Shown in pieces: positions 10,037 through 21,065 of a stretch of DNA of 64,000 nucleotides (positions within the stretch are counted from its first letter, which is position 1; each line of letters begins with the position of its first letter). The translations under genes and the position numbers were made by a program. The stretch lies in NCBI RefSeq assembly GCF_002127325.2, contig NC_035434.2, positions 80,270,664 through 80,334,663 on the forward strand, written 5' to 3'. This DNA comes from Helianthus annuus (taxonomy: Eukaryota; Streptophyta; Magnoliopsida; Asterales; Asteraceae). The notes under the pieces are model-generated. The model ran no database searches and was not told the DNA's origin. It worked only from the letters and a program-made list of their open reading frames with translations.

Positions 10037-12343
10037 TGTCACACCCCAACCAATGGTGGAAACATCGGGATGAGACGAAGTGTGAAGATTGCTAGAGACT
10101 TCATAACACTATTTGTGTCAATATTTAATAAACCGATTTCATTTCATAATTAAACTGTCAACAATACAAGGGAATTCAAATAACAAGTTCCAAAAGAAAT
10201 ACATAGCAAGATAATCAAAATTGATACAACATTTAAACCTAAACGTCTATATGTGTGTCTAGGCATCATTGCTACTTCATTTCATAGCATCGTCATCATC
10301 AACCTGTAACATGTTAAAAGAAAATTCAATGCAAAAGTAAAGGCGAGTACACAAGGTTTGAGTAAGTATAGAATAAGTATAAAAGCATTTTACTCGAACC
10401 CACATGGCAATTTGTAAGCAAGGTAATTAGCATGCATATCATTACGTCTAAACCCAAAGTGTCCACTAGTATTTAGCATCCCTCGCCACAAATGTGACGA
10501 GACCGTATAGTATAAAGACCTAACAATCCCCCGTCGGGTGGTGTGCTACTCCTATAGCGCTATAATTGTTAAGCGAGGGTATAACATAGTAATGGCATAA
10601 AGCATGTATCATCTAGCATAACAAGTAGCATGTATAACGGATTGAGTTCATAAAGCATGTTTATGTATGTGTAAGTGTAATTTTGTATGGTAACATGTTA
10701 CAACCCAAAAGTGGTTTAAAATGTAAATGGGTCGAGTGTACTCACATTGATTGCGTTTGGAGATTTCTTGAAATAACGGACGAGTGGAAGATAGGAAATT
10801 CAAATACACGAGAGTGATTATCCTAGATGATTAAAATGCCACATTAAACGATATATTTAAGATCGATAGGGTAATTTATAATTCCTAATATTTAAAATTA
10901 ATAATTTATTGTGGATTTTAGGAAATGATTACTTAGAATAAAAATTAAAACATACTAAAAAAAAGGCCTAAAACAGAAACAAACCTACTCCCTAATACAT
11001 ATTAAAATCATCAACGATCAGAAGGGTTAGAGGTTTATTTTACTTCAATATAAAACATCATCATCATCTTCATAATAAAAATCATTAACAGTTTACTCTT
11101 TAATAATAATAGTTTAGATATTTTTCATTTTTAACATGGATCACATTGAATTTAACTTTGAACAAGAAGAAAAAAAACGATTTATTTGTATGATGATCTG
11201 ATATGTAAATCATAGAGTATATATGAGAATTAACTATTTTTCTTAATGGACAACTATAGAGAAGATAAGATTTCTTATGAACGATATTTAAAGAGAAGAA
11301 GTATACCGAACAAAAGAAATGATGAGGGTCCGAACGTTTCCGAGTACGCTAAACGGTGACTTCTTCTATTTCCTTGTTCGCGTTTACGCATGAACGCAAT
11401 GACAAGGAACGGAACTCCGTCGTGAATTTCCGGTCATCTTCTCCAATACTCCGGCGACGTAATTCCGGCTTCGGTTTGCAGAGGTGATTCGAAAAAGGTT
11501 GTGGAGGTGTGATATCGCAACCGAGAGGATGAGAGAGGTGTCGAGAGTGGAAACAGAATGGCTATGTATGCTAATGGTGGTGATGTTCATTATCTAGAGA
11601 AGGGATATGGGTTGGTGTTGGTTGGCATTAAGTAGAGTAAATGGAGGTGGAACTTTCAAAAAAAAAAAAAACAATTAACCACTCCCTAATGGTCTGCGAT
11701 AAAGTGGCTGGAATAGCCCTTGAATATCTTTTTCTTTTGTGCATTTTGTGTAGATACCCTAGGTTTAGGCATTGGACATCATATATTATATATGGCTATT
11801 CATTAAATTCCCCATGTATTAGGTGGTTAAGTATTGAAAGAAAAGAAAAAAAAGACAAGTAAACAAGCCATAAAGGTTGTCCAATCGGGCTGTGTAATCA
11901 GTCTTTTTTTTTATATTTATATTTTTATTTTATTATTTTTTTTTGTTGACACATAAAATGGATATGATCCAAGCATACTGTGAATCACCTTATTAATATT
12001 GATGAAATAACCTTTTTCAATGACTACCATTTAAGAATATATTTAACATGTCCTTAGATAGCATTTTACAAAAATTAAATCCTATCTGCTTGTCTGTACT
12101 GAATCTTTCAAGAATTTAATAACTCTAGTCTTTGAAATAACTCTAGTCTTTGAAAACGTTAGTTGAAAGAATTGATATTTTTTTTTTCAAACAAATAGTA
12201 ATTTTATTATTTATAATCTTGATAAGGTTTTCTTAACCTTTTTAGTTGAAACAATTAAATGATTTTTTTTTTTTTTGTTAAATATAGATAAATTGGGTCA
12301 GCCATTCTAAAAATGGAAATCTACGAAAAAGCGGAGCGTTACA
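10037..12343 (-). repeat. 3' LTR of X (minus strand)
   Basis: On the plus strand it runs from TGTCACACCCC to GCGTTACA, i.e. TGTAACGC...GGGGTGTGACA on the element strand; 2307 bp. It matches the right copy closely. It lacks a segment of about 41 bases present in the right LTR near 16560-16602, with CAGA microhomology at the edges. The short frames in it are not genes. Confidence 0.88.
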
Positions 12344-12379
12344 GTCTCCCCTCCTTTAGGAAATTTCGTCCCGAAATTT
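12344..12379 (-). promoter_or_regulatory. Polypurine tract and conserved upstream hairpin of X
   Basis: On the element strand TAAAGGAGGGGAGAC (12358-12344) abuts the LTR. Just upstream is AAATTTCGGGACGAAATTT (12379-12361), an 8 bp perfect stem with a 3-base loop, shared with B, C and E. Confidence 0.75.
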
Positions 12380-15300
12380 ATTCAAAAGGAAGACTTGAAA
12401 GGGTTTTGGCAAACATAAGAGGTTTGTTTAAAATTAAGGCTTTGGAGTTTGAGATAACAAAGAATAATTGGGGTATTCGGGTGAACAATTGATGTAATAA
12501 CGATTATGAGTATAAGAATAGCATAAGTGTCGGATAGATGAAAGTAGCGTGTTAAGAATGAAGTCTCGTCGTGGGTAATCGAATATAATGCGTTTGTGAG
12601 TTGTTTAAAGTTTGTATTAGGTCCAAAAGGTCTGCAAAACACCGAATTTCTCATGGCGCGTTTTACGAAAGTTTGGCAGCATTGTGAAAACACTTAGATA
12701 TAGGAAGTGCCAGCGGCGTATCAACCATGTTTTGACCATATTACGTCTGTTTCGTATTCGGTGTCATGTTACGTTCTATGTCTTACCATACCTAGTAGTA
12801 CACTCTATGGTTCTCGTACGCCGATTACTATAATCCCGTGTGCACCCACGATTATATCAATCGTCGCATGATCCGCATAGCTTGTACTAGTTGTGTATGA
12901 ATTAGGGTATACATAATTAATTAAAAAAAAGAGGAGCGTGTACGTATAAGAATATAGTATATAAGCAAGTCCATGCTTAAGTATGTACGGGACACGTAAG
13001 CCAATCCCTCGGATTCCGCTCACATACGGGTACGAATGTATGAATCATGAGTATGAATGCAAGCACGAGCATAAGTATAAGTATAACATGTATGAAAGTG
13101 AGTATAAAATGTAAGTGCAAACATGAGTTTAAGTTAAGCACAATCGGATGAGTATGAATACGAGTATAAGTATGAACATAAGATGCATGAGCATAGATAT
13201 GATTGTGAATATAGGTGTAAAACATGAAGGTTAAGTATGAATAAAATATATGTGTATGAATATAAGTGTATGAATATAAGTGTAACAAAGTTGTATAAGT
13301 GTATGAATATGAATACGAATGTAGTATAGACATGAATGTAAGGACAACGTAAGTGTAAAATTGTGAGTGTATGTATAAACGTAAAACGTATGAATTTTGA
13401 ATCATGAGTATAGCATAAATGTGTAAGTGTGAACATATGTAAAGGCATAGAATGTATAAGTATGAATGTAGGAAATAATGATTTTGTTTATAGTATAAAT
13501 TGAAATGCTCGAGTTTATGCGCGTAAAATATTAAAAGTTTTGAGTATGAAAGAGAAAGGGGATGAGTGACGCGCGTGAGATTGTTGTGAGATATTGACTG
13601 AAACGTGTAAAATGATATGCATATATATATTTGTTTACGCAAAACGTGAAGTTAAAATAGACTGAGTTGTCATGGAATGTAGAATCTAGTTTGTGAATGT
13701 AAGGGAATATAAAACAGCTATTGGTTACGTGAAACGTGCTTTGTAAAAAGAATGGAAATGTTACTATGGTTTTAAAAAAAATTATATATGTTGAAAATTT
13801 GTCGGTCCTTACGAAGTTCCCTTGCCCACGTGTTTGAATTTAATTGACGTACCGAGTAATGTTTGAAAAGGTTCTAGAAGTTAATGAGGTTACATTGTTT
13901 TAAATAACTTTCCATTAACGAAGGAATTCGAAGTTTAGAGATTATTGTGAAAACGTTGATCCTTAGAAAAAAAAATTTGGCATATGCGCTTAGTGATCGT
14001 GAAAGGTGTTCTTAATAAAATATTTTGTTGATTTTGTAAAAAAAAAAAAAATTGGTAAACGATCGAGTAATATTTGTAATATTTTGTATGATAAGTTGGT
14101 TTGATTCTCAATATAAAAAAATGCAATATTTAATATAATGATGTGAGATGGGTGTGTTTTAGTAATTACGTGGCATACAAAATTTCGCAGGCAATGGATT
14201 TATTAGACCGGCTAAGTTGATAAGTAGCATTTCGTGAATTTTGAAAATCGAGGAATAAGCGTTCATGGTAAAAGTTAAGAATTTTGTGTGTGAGCTATAT
14301 GAAAATAGATTGTAGTGTAAGAAATTTGTTTATATAAACAATGCATTTTGAAATAACTAGAGATTTGACTAAAGATAAACGATTTAGACATAAACATAAT
14401 CGTGTTTATATAATATAGTCTATTAAAGAAAGTTTAGGTAACGATCATCTATGTAAGGGAATCACCCCTAACTCGTTGGCGAGGTCGTTGTAAGATAAGA
14501 AAAAGAAGTGAAGTTAATCGTCAAGGTAAGGAAATCACTCCTATCTTGTTGATATATCTCCACTTGTAGTAACAAAAAAATGTAAATAAAATTACGAGAA
14601 ATTATGCATGCTAATGATGTATAACCGTATGAAAAGTAATAGTATGATATATGCGCAAAAGTGATATCTCAAAATGGTTCAAAATTGTCAATAGAGAATT
14701 TCATCATAAAAGATCGAAAATAATAAAGCGTAAGTTCGATTAAAATTTGGATGGTTCCAAAACGGAACGTTGACTAACCAAAGTGGTCGAAAGGTCTTTT
14801 GAAATTGAAAAGCATGTTTTGGCCTAATAGGTGGTATACTCTTGCCGACAAGTCGATTAACAGTATTCACCCTTCCGGTTACTACATGCCACAATTCAAT
14901 CGAAAATTCGAGACTTGGCGAGATTTATGTAAAAATCAATGAGTGGGACTAGTCGAATAGATGCGGGTTTCACCCCTAGCTTGACGAGTTCGTACCCTAT
15001 GTGTGGTTGGTACTCGTTGGGTCAAAATTTAATTTCGACACGTTAACGAGGGTCCACTAGAAATTGAAATTTGAAATTTGAAATTTCCATTAAGATGTGG
15101 ATTTCACTCCTAACTTAATGGTGTAATTTCGTGTAAAAAAAAAAAATGAAATCAAGCGGGATGAGAGTTGTTTACCAAATTGTGGGTTTCACGCCTATTT
15201 TGGTAAACTCGTCTCTTTTGTACAATATGAGTGTTGTCGGATTTAGATTAATCGAGTAATATGTACGAGGAAAAGTGTATGTTAAAGATTAGACGAATAA

Positions 15301-15605
15301 GTATAAACATGTCAAGAATAGCACATAAGGAATGGAATAATGAAACAATTATTAACGCATAAAAAGTATGTCAAGAATGACACATAAAGGATAGAACGAG
15401 GAAACAAGTATTAGCACGTAATAAGACAAGTGTAGCATGTCAAGCGTTAACAAATAAGTGACATATATGCTTAAAAGATCAAAAGAGAATGAATAAAGGC
15501 AAATAAAGTAGCATGCAATGTAGTTTCAAGCAAAACACAAGAATAAAGCTCTAAAACTATAGACTAGGTTAAAGCATTCCTACTTTTCCTAATTCCCTAT
15601 AGTTA
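12380..15605 (-). other. Non-coding interior of X
   Basis: No gene is supported. At 12691-12720 a block matches the TATA region of the B and C LTRs. 13020-13480 is a degenerate GTATGAATGTAAG-type repeat that creates spurious open frames. A TTTCAC-CCTA motif recurs five times between 14455 and 15215. The remainder is AT-rich and shows nothing recognisable. Confidence 0.65.
13020..13480. repeat. Degenerate short-motif repeat (GTATGAAT-like)
   Basis: Many imperfect copies of GAGTATAAGTATGAA-like words. The long minus-strand frames here have only Tyr/His/Ser/Ile-rich composition caused by the repeat. Confidence 0.7.
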
Positions 15606-15620
15606 TGGCTCTGATACCAA
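15606..15620 (-). promoter_or_regulatory. Primer-binding site of X (tRNA-iMet type)
   Basis: The reverse complement is TTGGTATCAGAGCCA, complementary to the 3' end of initiator methionine tRNA. It lies two bases from the 5' LTR end, which sets the element on the minus strand. Confidence 0.9.
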
Positions 15621-15622
15621 TC

Positions 15623-17492
15623 TGTCACACCCCAACCAATGGCGGAAACATCGGGATGAGACGAAGTGTGAAGATTGCTAGAGACTTCATAACACTATTT
15701 GTGTCAATATTTAATAAACCGATTTCATTTCATAATTAAACTGTCAACAATACAAGGGAATTCAAATAACAAGTTCCAAAAGAAATACATAGCAAGATAA
15801 TCAAAATTGATACAACATTTAAACCTAAACGTCTATATGTGTGTCTAGGCATCATTGCTACTTCATTTCATAGCATCGTCATCATCAACCTGTAACATGT
15901 TAAAATAAATTTCAATGCAAAAGCAAAGGCGAGTACACAAGGTTTGAATAAGTATAGAATAAGTATAAAAGCATTTTACTCGAATCCACATGGCAATTTG
16001 TAAGCAAGGTAATTAGCATGCATATCATTACGTCTAAACCCAAAGTGTCCACTAGTATTTAGCATCCCTCGCCACAAAAGTGACGAGACCGTATAGTATA
16101 AAGACATAACAATCCCCCGTCGGGTGGTGTGCTACTCCTATAGCGCTATAATTGTTAAGCGAGGGTATAACATAGTAATGGCATAAAGCATGTATCATCT
16201 AGCATAACAAGTAGCATGTATAACGGATTGAGTTCATAAAGCATGTTTATGTGTGTGTAAGTGTAATTTTGTATGGTAACATGTTACAACCCAAAAGTGG
16301 TTTAAAATGTAAATGGGTCGAGTGTACTCACATTGATTGCGTTTGGAGATTTCTTGAAATAACGGACGAGTGGAAGATAGGAAATTCAAATACACGAGAG
16401 TGATTATCCTAGATGATTAAAATGCCACATTAAACGATATATTTAAGACCGATAGGGTAATTTATAATTCCTAATATTTAAAATTAATAATTTATTGTGG
16501 ATTTTAGGAAATGATTACTTAGAATAAAAATTAAAACATACTAAAAAAAAGGCCTAAAACCAGAGTGGGTTGAATGTCATCTTCTATGTTTAGAATTTAA
16601 CAGAAACAAACCTACTCCCTAATACATATTAAAATCATCAACGATCAGAAGGGTTAGAGGTTTATTTTACTTCAATATAAAACATCATCATCATCTTCAT
16701 AATAAAAATCATTAACAGTTTACTCTTTAATAATAATAGTTTAGATATTTTTCATTTTTAACATGGATCACATTGAATTTAACTTTGAACAAGAAGAAAA
16801 AAAAAAGATTTATTTGTATGATGACCTGATATGTAAATCATAGAGTATATATGAGAATTAACTATTTTTCTTAATGGACAACTATAGAGAAGATAAGATT
16901 TCTTATGAACGATATTTAAAGAGAAGAAGTATACCGAACAAAAGAAATGATGAGGGTCCGAACGTTTCCGAGTACGCTAAACGGTGACTTCTTCTACTTC
17001 CTTGTTCGCGTTTACGCATGAACGCAATGACAAGGAACGGAACTCCGTCGTGAATTTCCGGTCATCTTCTCCAACACTCCGGCGACGTAATTCCGGCTTC
17101 GGTTTGCAGAGGTGATTCGAAAAAGGTTGTGGAGGTGTGATATCGCAACCGAGAGGATGAGAGAGGTGTCGAGAGTGGAAACAGAATGGCTATGTATGCT
17201 AATGGTGGTGATGTTCATTATCTAGAGAAGGGATATGGGTTGGTGTTGGTTGGCATTAAGTAGAGTAAATGGAGGTGGAACTTTCAAAAAAAAAAAAAAC
17301 AATTAACCACTCCCTAATGGTCTGCGATAAAGTGGCTGGAATAGCCCTTGAATATCTTTTTCTTTTGTGTATTTTGTGTAGATACCCTAGGTTTAGGCAT
17401 TGAACATCATATATTATATATGGCTATTCATTAAATTCCCCATGTATTAGGTGGTTAAGTATTGAAACAAAAGAAAAAAAAGACAAGTAAAC
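15623..17492 (-). repeat. 5' LTR of X, first part (interrupted by H)
   Basis: Same sequence as 10037 onward with few differences plus the extra segment near 16560. It is cut at 17492 by H and resumes at 23670; with H removed it is continuous with the left LTR. Confidence 0.88.
17488..17492 (+). other. Left target-site duplication of H (TAAAC)
   Basis: TAAAC at 17488-17492 and 23665-23669 flank H exactly. The uninterrupted sequence in the left X LTR (near 11857) has it once. Confidence 0.92.
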
Positions 17493-17991
17493 TGTTGGTG
17501 CAGTTGTCTGTCGACTACATCTTCGTTCAAGTCTTAGAGTTTTAGAATAGGAATGATTGTAAATGATTGTAAATATGAGAAAGTGAAATTGTATAGTTGT
17601 ATAATGATTGGATCGCTCTTAGGAACATGGGCCGCTCGAACGGACATGTTGGTCCGCTCGAGTGACAAAGGTCTGAACCGCTCGAGTTGCATGTTAGTTG
17701 GACCGCTTATGTGTCAACTACATGGACCGCTTATTGGGCCTGTCCAATAAGCGGTCCCAGCTGTCTATAAATACCTATGAGCGATCTGACTTGAAGAGGT
17801 GGTAACGTTTTGGTGAAATCGTGCCGAGGTTCTGCCGGTGCGAGATTTAAGTTGTAACCAGCGTCAAATCAATACAACAAGTAGTTAAAGTGATATTTGT
17901 GCTGTTTCTACCTTAGTTTCTTGTTATTCCGCACCTGAAACCAAGGAGAAAGCCTCTGATTGACTCGTTCAGGTCAGAATACGATCCTACA
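17493..17991 (+). repeat. 5' LTR of H
   Basis: TGTTGGTG to ATCCTACA, 499 bp. It carries five copies of a CCGCTCGA/CCGCTTAT motif, the hairpin at 17724-17757 and a TATA box at 17766. Confidence 0.95.
17724..17773 (+). promoter_or_regulatory. U3 hairpin plus TATA box of H
   Basis: GGACCGCTTATTGG (17724-17737) and CCAATAAGCGGTCC (17744-17757) are perfectly complementary around the loop GCCTGT. Eight bases later comes TATAAATA (17766-17773), a normal core promoter for the element. Confidence 0.72.
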
Positions 17992-17993
17992 AG

Positions 17994-18005
17994 TGGTATC
18001 AGAGC
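17994..18005 (+). promoter_or_regulatory. Primer-binding site of H (tRNA-iMet type)
   Basis: TGGTATCAGAGC begins two bases after the 5' LTR and is complementary to the 3' end of initiator methionine tRNA. Confidence 0.92.
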
Positions 18006-18199
18006 TCAGGAGGAGGTTCTCTGCAGAAATTAGCCGGATTTCATCACTTTTTCTTACTTCTACACCTTCTTTTTCAGATTCGAGAAGATTTCACGGTCGG
18101 AATTTGCTCAATTTTTCACAGATTGTGCGAAATAGTATCGAGATAAACCCTAGAAAGTTTCAGATCTAAATTCAAAGTTTTAGTGGATCAAAATTAGAA

Positions 18200-18550
18200 T
18201 TGAAGTTGAACCGCTCGTTCGAACAGCTCTTGGACCGCTTATCCGGACGAATCAGGAACCGCTCATTTGGTCGGATCGACCTTGAATCGCTTATCCGGAC
18301 ATTGTGAATCGCTTATTCGAACATAGTTTGGAACCGCTTATTCGGTCGGTTAGAACCGCTCATACGGACGAATTGTTCCTGGATCGCTTATTAGAACTGA
18401 TTTGAATCGCTTATTGGATCATTTCTGGATCGCTTTTTCAGACAATTTCTGGACCGTTTATTTGTCATCCAGTTTGTGTATCTGGACCGCTTATTTGGAT
18501 CAACTGCTGTTTGATTCGCTTTTCTGTCACATTTAGATCGCGTATTCGTC
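18200..18550 (+). repeat. Leader array of about 14 GRAYCGCTTATTCGG motifs in H
   Basis: Degenerate copies recur every 15-35 bases, for example near 18209, 18233, 18258, 18282, 18305, 18332, 18352, 18380, 18402, 18483 and 18536. It is the same word that recurs in the LTR. The array ends just before the gag start at 18582. Some copies (18332) can fold as ACCG...CGGT mini-hairpins. Confidence 0.75.
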
Positions 18551-18581
18551 AACAAACACGTGCCGTTCTGTTTTGCGAAAC

Positions 18582-21065
18582 ATGGCAATGATGTTCGATG
18601 AACAGGAGAATTATTATTTCGAAAGATTTAATAACTAGAATAACGGATTTCTAAATGAGGGATATAGAAAAGTGAGCAAAGATGGTTGGGCAAAAAGGTT
18701 CAAATATTTCGTGTGTCTGAAAGATGAAACGTTGGATGATCTTAAAGACCGATATGATGTTTTACTGAATTATCTGAAAGATCATGAGATATATCCGTCA
18801 ACTGCTGAAAAATTGGAGAAATTTGCAGATGCATTACCAATTGAATGGAGTGAATGTTTGAAAAATTTAAGAGAGGACTCAAATTTTTCAAAACTACCTC
18901 TAAATCAATTCATCAGCAAACTTAAAGCTCATGAACTTGAAGTCAGTAAGAAAAAGAAAGAGATGATTAAGGTTTTGGAGTATAACATGCTAGATTTGGA
19001 TACAGATGTGATTGAGGAAATGTACAAAAGAGCTGCTAAATGTGTCAGAGCAAAAAACGTGCTAAAATACGATTTCAAACGAGGTTGTTATATTGATAAT
19101 GTTGGTAATCCTCTTGATTTCGTTAAACTCTTTTGTGCAGGTAAATTTATGGAAAATGAAGAAAAAGTTCCAAAAGCTGAAGAATCGGTGAAGAATGAAA
19201 CAATGTGCTCAACATGCAATAACTTTAAGACTGATAATGACAAACTCGTGAGAGACATAGAAAGTTTAGCATCTGAAGTCAAAAAGTTGAAAGACGAGAA
19301 GCACGTTGCTGAAATACAGATTCTTTCTTTGGAAAAAGATTGTGAGAAGTTGAAAGCCGAAAACGACAAACTGTTGATTGATTCTAACAGTTTGACTTTG
19401 AAAAATCAAGAATTTGAGGGGCAAGTGAAAATTCTTGAAGATGGGAAAAATGTGTTTAGTAAAAACAACATTGAAAAACAAAAGATGATAAATTCCCATC
19501 TTCAGAAAATTGTCGAACTTGAAAAAGAAGGTGAAAGCGCTCAAAAGAGAATCAAAGAGTTGGTAAAAGAGCTTGAAAGCAAAAAGAAATCGTCAGAAGA
19601 TGAGGATTTCTGGATAAAGCTTGAAAACAAAAACCTGAAAGCAAATGAATCAAAATTTCAGGAACAGATCAAAATTTTGATAAATGAAAAGTCTGTTCTT
19701 GAAAGTTTGAAGGTTGAGAATGACAATTCCATCAAGTCTCATCTTGAGAGAATATCTCAGCTTGAGGAAGAAGCTAAGAATTCCAGGACCAAGATAGATA
19801 AACTTGAGAAGAAATTGATTAGTTTTGCGACTAAATCTGACAAGTTGAATATTCCTTGTCCAAAACCGATCAATTCAGTTCCGATGAGTGAAAAGGCTAC
19901 GAACTTTGACAAAGTCAAAGTCAAAGATTGTGATGATAAAACGGATGAGGAAAATGAGAATTTTTATTCAGCAGATGAGTCTGTGACAGAGTCTGATGAT
20001 GAAAATGTTAAGAAAGAAAAACAAAAATTGTTTTTAAAGTTGAAAGAAAAATTTCAGAAAACTGTTCTGCAATCAACTGAAAAAGGTGAATGCTCTAAGC
20101 AAAAACCTGTGAAGAAGATTGTAAAACAGAATCAAAACTTTAAAAATGAAAGAAAAAACTCATCAGTACGATCATCCAATCAAAAGAAAAAATTACAAAA
20201 AATTGAAAATGAAAATTCAAAATTTGTTGTGTGCAGAACAAACCACAGTGCAAAAGCGTCAAAACCAGCACATTTGAGGAAGGAATATCACCAAGCCAGA
20301 CAATGCTATGATCTGAGCATTTGGTGTGAAAAAGGTGGTAACTGGTATGATAACAGGGTGTGCTACAGCTGCGGATATCAGGGGCATATTGCTGTTAACT
20401 GCCAATACTGGAGTTATGAGACCAGGAGGTGCTACAATTGCAATATCAAAGGTCACATTGCCAAAGACTGCCCAAAGAGATCGCATGAAAGATTGAGGGC
20501 TAATTCTCAGAAAATGGCAAAGAAGAAACCAGTCGTTGTCAAGCCCAGAGAATTGAAAGCTTCGGGTCAAAATGTCAAAGAACCTAAAGTTCAAGAAACA
20601 AAAATGAAGCTTTCTCAGGGGCAGAAAGATCGACTGAGGAAAAAGAGAAAGAAAGCGAGAGAATATCTCGAAAAGATTTTGTCCTCGGGTTCACCCGACA
20701 GATCGAAGAAGAGTGCTGATGAATCAACTCCCTCAACTGCAAAGTCAAGCAAGTCGAATTCATCAGATGCAAATCTGAGGACAAAAGAGGAGAAAAAGAA
20801 GAAAGTGAGGTTTTCACTTCCTGGCGATGAATTTGTTTCTTCGAAAACAAAGGAGCCACATGTCGGCGATGAATCTGACTCATTAAAGTCAGACAAGCCA
20901 CATTCAGGCAATGATTCTGGTATGGTAAAACCAGAAGAGCCATGTGTTGAGGTAAAGGTCGAGAATTCTAGTTTAACAATGGATGAGAAAAATTTTCCAC
21001 CATTGTTGAACAAGAATTCAAAATCACCCAAGGCTGGTCAGGCTTGGGTGAAACTTTTCAAATAG
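18582..21065 (+). CDS. gag: SIRE-like Gag (nucleocapsid) with an amber codon near the start
   Basis: An ATG at 18582 opens the frame, TAG at 18636-18638 (codon 19) interrupts it, and the frame is then open to the stop at 21063-21065. Numbering from 18672 (797 residues), residues 1-110 form a UBN2-like retrotransposon gag region (DRYDVLLNYL, FADALPIEW, KLKAHELEVSKKKKE). About 180-380 is a long Lys/Glu-rich coiled coil. Two CCHC zinc knuckles lie at 564-577 (CYSCGYQGHIAVNC) and 587-600 (CYNCNIKGHIAKDC). A very basic stretch and an acidic Ser-rich tail end in FPPLL. It would package element RNA in cytoplasmic particles. No pol follows. I see no ATG between the amber codon and about residue 97, so as read the full protein needs read-through or is lost. 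Confidence 0.88.

Noticed and set aside
11384..11590. 68-residue frame present identically at 11384-11590 and 17012-17218 (minus)
   Set aside because: It lies in both LTRs of X, so the duplication follows from LTR identity; no known domain or coding signal.
12977..13642. Long minus-strand open frames of 221 and 104 residues inside X
   Set aside because: Composition is Tyr/His/Ser/Ile/Leu-rich and periodic because of the underlying GTATGAAT-type repeat; no start context, motif or counterpart in other elements.
17553..17750. 65-residue frame repeated at 17553-17750 and 23226-23423
   Set aside because: Both are in the H LTRs; the frame covers U3 promoter sequence and the hairpin, so coding is unlikely.
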